A stretch of DNA of 23,610 nucleotides from an uncultured Clostridia bacterium (GTDB taxonomy: Bacteria; Bacillota; Clostridia; Christensenellales; Pumilibacteraceae). The stretch is taken from NCBI GenBank assembly GCA_947588325.1, contig CANPYH010000006.1, positions 1-23,610 of the forward strand, in the 5' to 3' direction. Shown in pieces: positions 6,518-14,406 of the stretch (position 1 is the stretch's first letter; each line of letters opens with the position of its first letter). A program made the position numbers and the translations under genes. The notes under the pieces were generated by a model. The model saw only the letters and a program-made list of their open reading frames with translations. It had not been told where the DNA came from and did no database searches.

Positions 6518-7855
6518 TTATTTAAGGAATCCTCTGTACTGTCTCATCATCAGCTGGCTTTCGAGCTGCTTCTGGAAGTCGAGAGCCACCGATACGACGA
6601 TCAGCATACCCGTCGAGCTGAACGCGCTGGTAAGACCTATGTCCTTCAGTGCGGGGAACGCGAGGTTGTTGACCCAGGTGAGAATGAGACCGGGAACGAC
6701 GAATACCAACACGAGATATATCGCGCCGAAGAGCGTCAGCCTTCTGTTCACTCTCTTGAGGTACTCGCCCGTCGCTTTGCCCGGACGGATACCGGGGATA
6801 AAGCCGCCGTATTGCTGCAAGTTCCGCGCTACCTCGTCTGGTCTGAACTGTATGAGCGAATAGAAGTAGCTGAAGAAGAGTATCAGGAGGCCCGCAAGGA
6901 CGTAGTAGCCCCAAGGCAGTGTGCCTGTCGGCGAGAAGTATTGATACCACCAGTTGTCACCCGACACATTGCAAAGCTGCATAATGAGCTGAGGGAAGGA
7001 TATAATTGCCGTTGCGAAGATGATGGGAAGGACGCCCGACGCATTTATCTTGATGGGTATATGCGTGTTCTGTCCGCCGTATTGCTTTCTTCCCTTGATC
7101 TGCTTTGCGTATTGAACGGGGATTTTGCGCTCCGCTCCGTCGATGAATACCATGAAGCCGAACACAACAGCTATGATCAGGAAGAAGGTAACGAACTGCC
7201 AAGGCGCCTGTGCCGAACGGTCTCCGCCCTCGAACCACGCGGTGATGTTCTGAAGAAGGGAGATGCCTGCGGAAGCGAGGATACCCACGAAGATCATGAG
7301 CGAAATACCGTTGCCGATACCGAGGTCTGTGAGCTTTTCGCCCAGCCACATCGTGAACACCGCGCCCGCGATAAGGACTATCGACACAAGCATGCAAACA
7401 ACCCACACGGGCATCTCTACCGAGTAAATGTTAGTGGAGATATATCCCATAGTGTTGAGGCTTATTACCACGCCGATTGCCTGAACTATCGCAAGTATGA
7501 CCGTAAGCACTCTGGTGAACACCGCCATTTTGCGCTTGCCCTCGTCGCCCTGTTTGCTCCAACGCTCGAGCGCGGGAATGGCGACCGTCAGGAGTTGCGC
7601 TATAATGGACGCGTTAATATAAGGAGAGATACCGAGGGCGAGGAACGCGCCGTTTCCGAGTGCGTTACCCGATATACCGTTGAGCAGTACCAGGAATGAG
7701 TTGGTCTGCCCTACGCCTTGCGTAATGAGATCTGTCGAAACGCCGGGCGTGGGAATCCAGCACCCTACTCTGTATATAAACAGAATGAGGAGGGTGAAGA
7801 GAAGTTTCGTCCGTACTTCCTTATTCTTGAACGCATTTGCCAGAGTCTTGAACAT
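6518..7855 (-). CDS. secY: Preprotein translocase subunit SecY
   Basis: Central channel subunit of the Sec translocon in the cytoplasmic membrane, 445 residues with ten predicted membrane helices. Family landmarks: the N-terminal LFTLLILFIYRVGCWIPTPG, SPYINASIIAQLL in the plug and helix 2 area, LGIGNGISLMIFVGI, GAERKIPVQYAKQ ahead of the cytosolic loop, and NLQQYGGFIPGIRPGK before helix 9. It begins two bases after the rplO stop, implying translational coupling. The spc operon continues into adk after a 94-base spacer. Confidence 0.99.
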   Translation of the reverse strand: MFKTLANAFKNKEVRTKLLFTLLILFIYRVGCWIPTPGVSTDLITQGVGQTNSFLVLLNGISGNALGNGAFLALGISPYINASIIAQLLTVAIPALERWSKQGDEGKRKMAVFTRVLTVILAIVQAIGVVISLNTMGYISTNIYSVEMPVWVVCMLVSIVLIAGAVFTMWLGEKLTDLGIGNGISLMIFVGILASAGISLLQNITAWFEGGDRSAQAPWQFVTFFLIIAVVFGFMVFIDGAERKIPVQYAKQIKGRKQYGGQNTHIPIKINASGVLPIIFATAIISFPQLIMQLCNVSGDNWWYQYFSPTGTLPWGYYVLAGLLILFFSYFYSLIQFRPDEVARNLQQYGGFIPGIRPGKATGEYLKRVNRRLTLFGAIYLVLVFVVPGLILTWVNNLAFPALKDIGLTSAFSSTGMLIVVSVALDFQKQLESQLMMRQYRGFLK

Positions 7856-7857
7856 TT

Positions 7858-8301
7858 TTATTTAACCTCTGCGCTGCCGCCTGCTGCCGTTATCTTTTTC
7901 TCCGCATTAGCGGTGAATTTAGCCGCAACCACGGTGAGTTTTTTGGTAAGCTCGCCGTCGCCGAGAACTTTAAGCCCATACGGCTCTATCTTCGAAAGTA
8001 TGCCCTTCTCGAGGAGAAGTTCTGCCGTAACCGTCGTGCCCTCGTCGAAAACTTCAAGCGCGCCGACATTGACGATCGAATATACTTTCTTCCAATTGTT
8101 ATCGAAGCCCGCCTTGGGCAGTCTGCGGGTCAGACCGAAAATCTGACCTTCGAAGCCGGGACGTACGCCGCCGCCGCTTCTCGCCCACTGTCCTTTCGCG
8201 CCCTTACCCGAGGTCTTACCCGTGCCGGATCCGATACCTCTGCCGAGGCGTTTGGGGGCTTTCTTCGCACCCTTCGCAGGTTTTAATTCGTTGATTATCA
8301 T
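7858..8301 (-). CDS. rplO: 50S ribosomal protein L15
   Basis: L15, 147 residues, a late-assembly large-subunit protein with a long basic, glycine-rich N-terminal extension that threads into 23S rRNA. RLGRGIGSGTGKTSGKGAKG at about 18-37 and RPGFEGQIFGLTRRLPKAGF are the family signature. The C-terminal domain (about 75-147) has the usual L15/L18e fold stretches. It sits between rpmD and secY, with 16 bases to rpmD. Confidence 0.99.
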   Translation of the reverse strand: MIINELKPAKGAKKAPKRLGRGIGSGTGKTSGKGAKGQWARSGGGVRPGFEGQIFGLTRRLPKAGFDNNWKKVYSIVNVGALEVFDEGTTVTAELLLEKGILSKIEPYGLKVLGDGELTKKLTVVAAKFTANAEKKITAAGGSAEVK

Positions 8302-8317
8302 ACCGTTATTACCTCTG

Positions 8318-8503
8318 TTAAGCCTCGCTTACCTCTACAAGGTGCTTGACCGTGAAGATCATGCCGCGAGTGCATTCGTTGTCCTTCTTGACGACCGTCT
8401 GACCGATCTTACGGAGACCGAGAGCCTCCACAGTCCTCTGCTGTTTAACCAGCCTGCCTGCGGTGCTCTTGACGAGAGTTATCTTTATCATCTTATCTGC
8501 CAT
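8318..8503 (-). CDS. rpmD: 50S ribosomal protein L30
   Basis: L30, 61 residues, a small large-subunit protein. IKITLVKSTAGRLVKQQRTV and EALGLRKIGQTVVKKDN match the bacterial family. The ATG follows the rpsE stop by 11 bases. Residues 1-5 (MADKM) allow a later start at Met5, but the Shine-Dalgarno distance favours the first ATG. Confidence 0.98.
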   Translation of the reverse strand: MADKMIKITLVKSTAGRLVKQQRTVEALGLRKIGQTVVKKDNECTRGMIFTVKHLVEVSEA

Positions 8504-8514
8504 TGCAATTCACC

Positions 8515-9027
8515 TCACGCCTGTATTTCTTCCACGGTCTTGCCGCGAAGAGCCGCTATCTGCTCGGGTGCGCGAAGTTCCTTCAAGCCCTCGAGCGTCG
8601 CACGGACGGTGTTGATGGGGTTACGCGAACCGTAAGCCTTGGTCGTGATGTTCTTGATGCCCGCAAGCTCGACTACCGCACGGACGCTGCCGCCCGCGAT
8701 GACGCCGTTACCTTCGGGAGCGGGCTTCATGAGAACGGAGCTCTTGCCGAATTTGCCGTATGCGCTGTGCGGAATGGTCGTTCCCGCAAGAGGTATGGAG
8801 ATCATCTGACGGCGAGCGATAAGCTCTGCCTTCTTGATAGCCTCGGGTACTTCCTTGGCTTTTCCCGTACCGATGCCGACTTTACCCTTTCCGTCGCCGA
8901 CTACCACGAGCGCCGCGAAACGCATAATGCGTCCGCCCTTGACGACCTTGGTTATCCTGTTGACAGCGACCAGTTTGCTGTTTATGCCGTCGTCCTGTTT
9001 AAGTTCCTCTTTTTCTCTTCTTGCCAT
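8515..9027 (-). CDS. rpsE: 30S ribosomal protein S5
   Basis: S5, 170 residues, a small-subunit protein that lines the mRNA entry region and affects decoding accuracy. The double-stranded RNA-binding-like domain holds VAVNRITKVVKGGRIMRFAA and VVGDGKGKVGIGTGKAKEVP; the C-terminal domain has SVLMKPAPEGNGVIAGG and KAYGSRNPINTVRA. I chose ATG 9027 (MARREKEEL) because GAGGAAAC lies just upstream. The open frame extends to 9075, but that segment is the end of rplR in another frame. Confidence 0.98.
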   Translation of the reverse strand: MARREKEELKQDDGINSKLVAVNRITKVVKGGRIMRFAALVVVGDGKGKVGIGTGKAKEVPEAIKKAELIARRQMISIPLAGTTIPHSAYGKFGKSSVLMKPAPEGNGVIAGGSVRAVVELAGIKNITTKAYGSRNPINTVRATLEGLKELRAPEQIAALRGKTVEEIQA

Positions 9028-9037
9028 TGCAGTTTCC

Positions 9038-9400
9038 TCAAATTTCCAGACCGCCGCTGCGCGCGCCGTCCGCAAGTGCTTTTACTCTGCCGATATAGAG
9101 GTATCCGCCTCTGTCGAATACCGCCTTCTTTATACCGAGCGCCTTCGCCTTTTCCGCTATCGAACGACCGACCAATTCAGCCGCTTCGGACTTGGTCTTG
9201 CCGCCGAAATCCACGCCCTTCGACACCGTCGAGGAGGCGCAAAGAGTTACTTGTTTTTCGTCGTCGATCAACTGCGCGTATATGTGAGCGCTGCTGCGAT
9301 ACACCGAAAGGCGGGGACGTTCTGCCGTGCCGTTGACATGCTCGCGGACTCTCTTATGGCGCTTCTGTCTGATCTTGTTTTTATTTTCCTTGTTTATCAT
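9038..9400 (-). CDS. rplR: 50S ribosomal protein L18
   Basis: L18, 120 residues. With L5 and L25-type proteins it binds 5S rRNA in the central protuberance. RHKRVREHVNGTAERPRLSV, YRSSAHIYAQLIDDEKQVTL and KAVFDRGGYLYIGRVKALAD are diagnostic. It lies between rplF (10 bases upstream) and rpsE in standard spc operon order. Confidence 0.98.
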   Translation of the reverse strand: MINKENKNKIRQKRHKRVREHVNGTAERPRLSVYRSSAHIYAQLIDDEKQVTLCASSTVSKGVDFGGKTKSEAAELVGRSIAEKAKALGIKKAVFDRGGYLYIGRVKALADGARSGGLEI

Positions 9401-9410
9401 AACCCTTTAA

Positions 9411-9977
9411 TTACTTCTTACCCGAAGTCTTGCCCTCCTTGCGGATTACGACTTCGTCGCTGTAATGGATACCGTATCCGTGATAAGGCTCTACGGGACG
9501 GGCTGCCTTGACTTTGGCCGCGAACTGTCCCACGGCTTCCTTGGACATACCGCTCACAGTGACCTGAAGCGTTTTCTTATCCTTGTCGTCGCCTTCCTTC
9601 GCTTCGGCTTTCACGCCTGCGGGAAGCTCGAACTCCACGGGGTGGGAAAAACCGATGTTAAGCACGAGTTTATTCCCCTGTACAGCCGCTCTGTAACCGA
9701 CGCCCGCTATTATGAGCGTCTTGGTGAAGGGAGTAACCGATCCGTTTACAAGGTTGGCGATAAGCTGACGGTAAAGTCCGTGAGCCGCTCTCGCTTCCTT
9801 GACGTCGGCGCTGCGCTCGACGATAATGTGACCGTCCTCCACCTTTGCGGTGATGTACCTGCTCGATATTTTCTGTTCGCCCTCGCCGAGCGGACCCTTG
9901 ACCTTGACGACGTTGCCGTCAATCGCCACGGTGACCTTTTCGGGAATGGCTATGGGTAATCTGCCTATTCGTGACAT
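9411..9977 (-). CDS. rplF: 50S ribosomal protein L6
   Basis: L6, 188 residues, two tandem alpha/beta domains near the factor-binding site of the large subunit. MSRIGRLPIAIPEKVTVAI, HGLYRQLIANLVNGS, GVGYRAAVQGNKLVLNIGFS and EPYHGYGIHYSDE are family stretches. A short acidic, lysine-rich segment (EAKEGDDKDKKTL, about residues 131-143) is longer than the equivalent turn of typical L6, which makes the protein slightly longer than the common 177-180. It lies between rpsH and rplR with 10-base gaps. Confidence 0.98.
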   Translation of the reverse strand: MSRIGRLPIAIPEKVTVAIDGNVVKVKGPLGEGEQKISSRYITAKVEDGHIIVERSADVKEARAAHGLYRQLIANLVNGSVTPFTKTLIIAGVGYRAAVQGNKLVLNIGFSHPVEFELPAGVKAEAKEGDDKDKKTLQVTVSGMSKEAVGQFAAKVKAARPVEPYHGYGIHYSDEVVIRKEGKTSGKK

Positions 9978-9987
9978 ACCGTCCTCC

Positions 9988-10404
9988 TTACCAAACGTAA
10001 GCGAGCACTTCGCCGCCGACTTTGTTCGCTCTCGCGCTTCTGTCGGTCATGATGCCCTTGGAAGTGGAGATGATTGCGATACCCAAACCGTCAAGAACCT
10101 TGGGAAGGTCCTCGCAGTTTGCGTATACGCGCAGTCCGGGCTTGGATATTCTCTTGAGGTTGGTTATAACCTTCTGCCCCGACGGACCGTATTTGAGCGT
10201 AATCTTTATTACGTCATGTTCTTTCTTCGAGTCGGCGTCCTGCTCCTTGACTACCTCGACTGCCGATACATAGCCCTCGTCGAGGAGTATATCTGCAATC
10301 GCCTTCTTGGTCTTGGAAAGAGGTACGCTGACCGTCTCTTTACGCGCGGTGAGCGCGTTTCTCACTCTCGTGAGAAGATCTGCGATGGGATCTGTTGTTA
10401 TCAT
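9988..10404 (-). CDS. rpsH: 30S ribosomal protein S8
   Basis: S8, 138 residues, a primary 16S rRNA binder that nucleates the central domain. ITTDPIADLLTRVRNAL at the N-terminus and the C-terminal GIAIISTSKGIMTDRSARA with GGEVLAYVW are diagnostic. An acidic/lysine segment near residues 53-63 (KEQDADSKKEHD) slightly lengthens the middle. In Escherichia coli S8 represses the spc operon via rplE mRNA; that is not testable here. It follows rpsN by 15 bases. Confidence 0.98.
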   Translation of the reverse strand: MITTDPIADLLTRVRNALTARKETVSVPLSKTKKAIADILLDEGYVSAVEVVKEQDADSKKEHDVIKITLKYGPSGQKVITNLKRISKPGLRVYANCEDLPKVLDGLGIAIISTSKGIMTDRSARANKVGGEVLAYVW

Positions 10405-10419
10405 TTTTAACGCGCCTCC

Positions 10420-10605
10420 TTACCAGCTTGATTTCTTAACGCCGGGGATCTCTCCCTTATATGCCAGCTCTCTGAAGCAAATTCTGCAAATTCCGTACTT
10501 GCGGAGAACGGCATGCGGTCTGCCGCATATCGAGCATCTCGTGTATGCTCTCGTCGAGAATTTTGCAGGTCTCTGCTGCTTGTTCTTCATTGCTTTTTTA
10601 GCCAT
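10420..10605 (-). CDS. rpsN: 30S ribosomal protein S14, zinc type (type Z)
   Basis: S14 of the short zinc-binding kind, 61 residues. Cys24, Cys27, Cys40 and Cys43 form the zinc ribbon, and the C-terminal RELAYKGEIPGVKKSSW is typical. It binds 16S rRNA in the small-subunit head. The gene is also named rpsZ in some annotations. It sits between rplE and rpsH, with 11 bases to rplE. No zinc-free paralogue is in the window. Confidence 0.98.
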   Translation of the reverse strand: MAKKAMKNKQQRPAKFSTRAYTRCSICGRPHAVLRKYGICRICFRELAYKGEIPGVKKSSW

Positions 10606-10616
10606 GGTAGTTCTCC

Positions 10617-11258
10617 TTAATTCCTGAACGGCATTCCGAGCTTCGTCAGAAGCACCTTCGCCTCGTCGTCTGTCTTTGCGGTCGTGATTACGGCTACGTC
10701 GAACCCGCGCAGTTTCTCCACGAGCTCATAAGAAATCTCGGGGAAAATTATCTGCTCTTTCACGCCCAACGCATAGTTGCCTCTGCCGTCGAAAGACTTG
10801 CCCGATACGCCGCGGAAGTCGCGCACGCGGGGGAGCGCGATGGATACGAGCTTATCGAAAAACTCATACGCTCTCAGTCCCCTCAGCGTCACCTTTGCGC
10901 CGATCGTCATACCCTCTCTGACCTTGAAGTTAGCGACCGATTTCTTCGCCTTGCAGATGACGGGCTTTTGTCCCGTTATCTGTCCAAGCTCGGCTATCGC
11001 GGTCTGTACGCTCTTCGCGTTATCCTTCACATCGCCGAGACGCATGTTGACGACGATCTTATCGATCTTCGGCACTTCCATGACGTTCTTGTAGCCGCGC
11101 TCGCTCTCGAGAGCCGGAACGATCTCTTCGAGATAGCGCGCGTACAGTCTGTTTCTGCCGTCCTGCGAATATTTCTTCGCGGGAGCCTCTTTTTTTGCCA
11201 CAGGTTCAGCGGCTTTCTTCCCTGCCGATGCTGCCTGTTTCTTATTCGTTTCTGCCAC
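10617..11258 (-). CDS. rplE: 50S ribosomal protein L5 with Ala/Lys-rich N-terminal extension
   Basis: L5, 213 residues, binds 5S rRNA and contacts P-site tRNA from the central protuberance. The core starts near residue 33 (NRLYARYLEEIVPALESERG) and includes KIVVNMRLGD, GQKPVICKAKKSVANFKVRE, LPRVRDFRGVSGKSFDGRGN and GFDVAVITTAKTDDEA. The first 30 residues are a low-complexity Ala/Lys/Glu tract not found in typical 179-residue L5. I chose GTG 11258 because CGGAGGAA lies just upstream; there is no better start at the core. The neighbouring rplX ends in a similar tract. Confidence 0.96.
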   Translation of the reverse strand: MAETNKKQAASAGKKAAEPVAKKEAPAKKYSQDGRNRLYARYLEEIVPALESERGYKNVMEVPKIDKIVVNMRLGDVKDNAKSVQTAIAELGQITGQKPVICKAKKSVANFKVREGMTIGAKVTLRGLRAYEFFDKLVSIALPRVRDFRGVSGKSFDGRGNYALGVKEQIIFPEISYELVEKLRGFDVAVITTAKTDDEAKVLLTKLGMPFRN

Positions 11259-11291
11259 TATGGGTTCCTCCGGTATTTACCCTGTTATCGA

Positions 11292-11738
11292 TTATTCCTT
11301 GTCGGCTTTCTTTGCGCTGCGGCGTGCCGTTTTCTTTGCGGGAGCTTCCTCCGTTACAGCCTCGTCGCTTGCGGCTTTCTTTGCCGACTTCTTCTCTTTC
11401 TTTGCAGACGCCTTTCCCGCTTTATCGAGGGAGGCGCCGCAATGCTTGCACACGCGGGTCTTTTTACCCTCCGAGATTGCATGAGCGACTCTCGTCGGCT
11501 TGCCGCACTCGGGGCAAACTATCTGCACGTTGGAAACGTGGATATTGCCCGGCTCTTTCTGTATTCCGCCTGGAGACTGTGCACCGCGGGGCTTAACGTG
11601 CTTGGTTATTACGTTAACGCCTTCCACCGTCACCGTCTCGGTCTTGGGAGACGCGGATATGACCGTGCCCTTCTTGCCCTTGTCTTTACCCGTGAGGACG
11701 ATTACGCGATCACCTTTCTTTACATTCAAACTGTTCAC
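11292..11738 (-). CDS. rplX: 50S ribosomal protein L24, zinc form with Ala/Lys-rich C-terminal tail
   Basis: L24, 148 residues, an early-assembly large-subunit protein at the exit-tunnel rim. The KOW domain is at about 7-40 (DRVIVLTGKDKGKKGTV), followed by KHVKPRGAQSPGGIQKEPGN. Cys75, Cys78, Cys97 and Cys100 make a likely zinc ribbon, as in other clostridial L24. Residues 106-148 form a low-complexity Ala/Lys tail (with EAPAKKTARRSAKKA), which makes this protein about 40 residues longer than usual. The start is GTG at 11738, supported by AGGAGG seven bases upstream. It lies between rplN and rplE. Confidence 0.97.
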   Translation of the reverse strand: MNSLNVKKGDRVIVLTGKDKGKKGTVISASPKTETVTVEGVNVITKHVKPRGAQSPGGIQKEPGNIHVSNVQIVCPECGKPTRVAHAISEGKKTRVCKHCGASLDKAGKASAKKEKKSAKKAASDEAVTEEAPAKKTARRSAKKADKE

Positions 11739-11751
11739 TTTGATCCTCCTC

Positions 11752-12120
11752 TTAATAAACCTCGGGAGCGAGGGAGATTATCTTCATATAATCCTTCTCG
11801 CGGAGTTCCCTTGCTATGGGTCCGAAGATACGGGTTCCCCTGGGCTGCTTCTGGTTGTCGATAATGACAGCCGCGTTGTCGTCGAATCTTATATGGCTGC
11901 CGTCGGGGCGGGATATGCCCTTGTGGCTGCGGACGATAACCGCCTTAACGACGTCGCCTTTCTTGACGGCGCCGCCCGGCGTTGCGGACTTGACCGACGC
12001 TATGATAACATCGCCGATGTTACCGCTGCGTCTGAAGGAGCCGCCGAGGACGCGTATGCACATTATCTCTTTTGCGCCGCTGTTGTCGGCTACTTTCAAA
12101 TATGTCTGCGGTTGAATCAT
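11752..12120 (-). CDS. rplN: 50S ribosomal protein L14
   Basis: L14, 122 residues, the family's usual length. It binds 23S rRNA and forms an inter-subunit bridge; it is also the docking site of silencing factor RsfS. MIQPQTYLKVADNSGAKEIM and GDVVKAVIVRSHKGI with the C-terminal GPIARELREKDYMKIISLAPEV are diagnostic. It follows rpsQ by 11 bases. Nothing unusual. Confidence 0.99.
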   Translation of the reverse strand: MIQPQTYLKVADNSGAKEIMCIRVLGGSFRRSGNIGDVIIASVKSATPGGAVKKGDVVKAVIVRSHKGISRPDGSHIRFDDNAAVIIDNQKQPRGTRIFGPIARELREKDYMKIISLAPEVY

Positions 12121-12131
12121 GGCTTAACTCC

Positions 12132-12392
12132 TTACTTCGCTTTCTCCACGATGCGAACGAGGCGGAAGTACTTATCCTTGGAAAGAGGTCTTGTCTCCTC
12201 TATCTCGACGGTGTCGCCCACGCCCGATTCGTTCTTTTCGTCGTGAACCTTGTACTTCTTCGTCTTGTTCATCGTCTTTTTATATATGGGGTGCTTAACT
12301 TTGTCGCGAACGGCTACAACGACGGTCTTATCCATCTTGTCGCTTACGACAACTCCCACTCTCACTTTGCGTTCGTTTCTGACTGTTTCCAT
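12132..12392 (-). CDS. rpsQ: 30S ribosomal protein S17
   Basis: S17, 86 residues, an OB-fold protein that binds 16S rRNA in the 5' domain. VRVGVVVSDKMDKTVVVAV, HPIYKKTMNKTKKYKVHDE and GDTVEIEETRPLSKDKYFR are diagnostic. It follows rpmC by 11 bases. Confidence 0.99.
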   Translation of the reverse strand: METVRNERKVRVGVVVSDKMDKTVVVAVRDKVKHPIYKKTMNKTKKYKVHDEKNESGVGDTVEIEETRPLSKDKYFRLVRIVEKAK

Positions 12393-12403
12393 TGCTCTTC
12401 TCC

Positions 12404-12601
12404 TTACGCCTGCTTCGCCTTGCGCTCGCCGATAACGGTCTTGATACGCGCTATGTCGCGCTTGGTGTTTTTAAGCTGCATGGGGTTGGCTAACTGATGC
12501 GTAGCATGACTGAAACGCAGGTTGAACAACTCCGCTTTGAGCTCGGCGAGTTTCGCCTCGAGCTCGGCGTCCGTCATTTCGTGTACTTGCTTTCCGTTCA
12601 T
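12404..12601 (-). CDS. rpmC: 50S ribosomal protein L29
   Basis: L29, 65 residues, an all-helical protein at the exit tunnel near the signal-recognition-particle docking site. MTDAELEAKLAELKAELFN and LRFSHATHQLANPMQLKNTK with DIARIKTVI are the family pattern. Its ATG overlaps the rplP stop by four bases (ATGA), indicating coupled translation. Confidence 0.98.
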   Translation of the reverse strand: MNGKQVHEMTDAELEAKLAELKAELFNLRFSHATHQLANPMQLKNTKRDIARIKTVIGERKAKQA

Positions 12602-13044
12602 TTTGCTTCAACCTCCTCTTTCTCTCCCGTCAGCTGTTCGCCCTTGCGGAGGAACTTGCACTTTACGGGGAGCTTGTGCGACGCGAGCCTGAGCGCTTCC
12701 TTTGCTATGTCCTCGGATACGCCGGAGATCTCGAACATTACCCTGCCCGGTTTAACTACGGCTACCCAGAACTCGGGAGAACCTTTACCCGAACCCATAC
12801 GGGTGTCGGCAGGCTTCTTCGTCACGGGCTTGTGGGGGAAGATATCGATCCATACCTGTCCGCCGCGCTTGATGTATCTCGTCATCGCGATACGGGCGGC
12901 TTCTATCTGGCGGGAGGTTATCCAACCGCATTCGGTGGCGGCCAAGCCGTATTCGCCGTATGCGACCTTGTTACCTCTCTGAGCCTCGCCTCTCATTCTG
13001 CCGCGATGAACTCTTCTTCTCTTTACTCTTTTAGGCATCAACAT
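12598..13044 (-). CDS. rplP: 50S ribosomal protein L16
   Basis: L16, 148 residues, organises the A-site tRNA and peptidyl-transferase region of the large subunit. PKRVKRRRVHRGRMRGEAQRG, TSRQIEAARIAMTRYIKRGG, FPHKPVTKKPADTRMGSGKG and PEFWVAVVKPGRVMFEI are diagnostic. I keep the first ATG (13044, MLMPKR) because AGGAGG is eight bases upstream; the third-codon ATG at 13038 is more distant. It overlaps the 3' end of rpsC by 14 bases. Confidence 0.98.
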   Translation of the reverse strand: MLMPKRVKRRRVHRGRMRGEAQRGNKVAYGEYGLAATECGWITSRQIEAARIAMTRYIKRGGQVWIDIFPHKPVTKKPADTRMGSGKGSPEFWVAVVKPGRVMFEISGVSEDIAKEALRLASHKLPVKCKFLRKGEQLTGEKEEVEAK

Positions 13045-13708
13045 TGTCGTCTCCTCCTTTCTCGGGCTTGGTGGCCTTGGAAAGAACCTCGCCTTTGTAT
13101 ATCCATGTCTTGACGCCGATTACGCCGAAGGTCGTGTGCGCCTCGGCAAAACCGTAGTCTATGTCCGCTCTGAGCGTCTGAAGGGGTATGGACCCTTCGT
13201 GATAGTGCTCGCTGCGCGCTATTTCCGCGCCGTCAAGCCTACCGCTGACCATAACCTTGACGCCCTTCGCTCCGCTGCGCATTACGTTACCCATGGCTTT
13301 CTTCATGGTGCGGCGGAAGGACTCACGCTTCTCGAGACGGAAAGCGATACTCTCCGCTACGAGGGTTGCGTCGAGGTCGATCTTCTTGACCTCGTGAATG
13401 TTTATTCTTATGTCCGCAAGACCTGTGAGCTTTTTAAGTTCCGTTCTTATCTGCTCTACTCCCGCGCCCTTCGTGCCGATCAGCATACCCGTCTTACCCG
13501 TGTAGATGTTCACGGCGACTTTGCTCTGACTGCGTTCGATGACGACCTTGGAGATGCTGTAAGAATAATACTTCTTCTTGATGAAGGTACGGATATCGTA
13601 GTCCTGCTTCAACGTCTTTGCGAAATCTTTCTTACCTGCGTACCAACGAGCGTTCCAACCGTCGATAACTCCGACTCTGAGCGCGTGGGGATTGACCTTC
13701 TGTCCCAT
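13031..13708 (-). CDS. rpsC: 30S ribosomal protein S3
   Basis: S3, 225 residues, in the small-subunit head at the mRNA entry pore, where it contributes to helicase activity. GQKVNPHALRVGVIDGWNAR at the start, a KH domain with the GTKG loop (MLIGTKGAGVEQIR) and the C-terminal domain stretch MVSGRLDGAEIARSEHYHEG with GVIGVKTWIYKGE are diagnostic. The last 14 bases overlap rplP, and the Shine-Dalgarno sequence of rplP lies inside rpsC. Confidence 0.99.
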   Translation of the reverse strand: MGQKVNPHALRVGVIDGWNARWYAGKKDFAKTLKQDYDIRTFIKKKYYSYSISKVVIERSQSKVAVNIYTGKTGMLIGTKGAGVEQIRTELKKLTGLADIRINIHEVKKIDLDATLVAESIAFRLEKRESFRRTMKKAMGNVMRSGAKGVKVMVSGRLDGAEIARSEHYHEGSIPLQTLRADIDYGFAEAHTTFGVIGVKTWIYKGEVLSKATKPEKGGDDNVDA

Positions 13709-13711
13709 AAA

Positions 13712-14104
13712 TTATGCCTCCTCCTTTTTGTCGAGTACTACGGTAAGGTGACTCGTGCGCTTCATGATCGAATGCGCTCTGCCCTTCGATACGGGCTGGT
13801 ATCTCTTATACATCGGACCTGCGTCCGCTCTGATCTCGGCAACGAACAACTCGTCCTTGGTAAGTCCTTGGTTGTTCTCCGCATTAGCCGCCGCGCTGTT
13901 AATCAATTTAACGAGCGGTTCGCACGCCGCCTTGGGAGTGTTCTCGAGTATCGCGATCGCCTCGACTACCGACCTGCCGCGAACGGCGTCCATTACCACG
14001 CGGGCTTTATACGGCGAAATCCTGATGTATTTTGCAGTAGCGGAGGGGCGGGTGTCCTTGTTTGCCTCTCTCTGCTTTGCCTTTTCTCTCATTCTCTTTG
14101 CCAT
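13712..14104 (-). CDS. rplV: 50S ribosomal protein L22
   Basis: L22, 130 residues; its beta-hairpin lines the peptide exit tunnel. The core begins near residue 20 (RPSATAKYIRISPYKARVVM) and continues with DAVRGRSVVEAIAILENTP and the C-terminal KGRAHSIMKRTSHLTVVLD. The first about 18 residues (AKRMREKAKQREANKD) are a basic extension relative to the shortest L22 forms. It lies three bases upstream of rpsC and 11 bases after rpsS. Confidence 0.98.
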   Translation of the reverse strand: MAKRMREKAKQREANKDTRPSATAKYIRISPYKARVVMDAVRGRSVVEAIAILENTPKAACEPLVKLINSAAANAENNQGLTKDELFVAEIRADAGPMYKRYQPVSKGRAHSIMKRTSHLTVVLDKKEEA

Positions 14105-14115
14105 TGCGATTCTCC

Positions 14116-14394
14116 TTATCTGCCCTTCGCGGTCTTGTCGCCGCCGTGTCCGCGGAATGTGCGGGTGGGCGCGAATTCGCCGAGCTTATGCCCTACCATT
14201 TCCTCGGTGCAATATACGGGAACGTGCTTACGTCCGTCGTGCACCGCAATGGTGAAGTCGATGAAGTCGGGCAGAATGGTCGAGCTTCTCGACCAAGTCT
14301 TGACGACCTTCTTCTCGTTGTTCTTTATCATGGTCTGTATTTTGTTGTAGAGCTTCTTGTCTACGTAAGGACCTTTTTTAACGCTTCTTGACAT
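14116..14394 (-). CDS. rpsS: 30S ribosomal protein S19
   Basis: S19, 92 residues, in the small-subunit head, partner of S13 and of an inter-subunit bridge. MSRSVKKGPYVDKKLYNKI, TWSRSSTILPDFIDFTIAVH and YCTEEMVGHKLGEFAPTRTF with GHGGDK are diagnostic. It follows rplB by 12 bases in standard S10 operon order. Confidence 0.99.
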   Translation of the reverse strand: MSRSVKKGPYVDKKLYNKIQTMIKNNEKKVVKTWSRSSTILPDFIDFTIAVHDGRKHVPVYCTEEMVGHKLGEFAPTRTFRGHGGDKTAKGR

Positions 14395-14406
14395 CTCTTA
14401 ACTCCC

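Noticed and set aside
13136..14350. A 404-residue open frame on the plus strand
   Set aside because: It is antisense to rpsC, rplV and rpsS; those are unmistakable ribosomal genes, and the plus-strand translation matches nothing and has no ribosome binding site.
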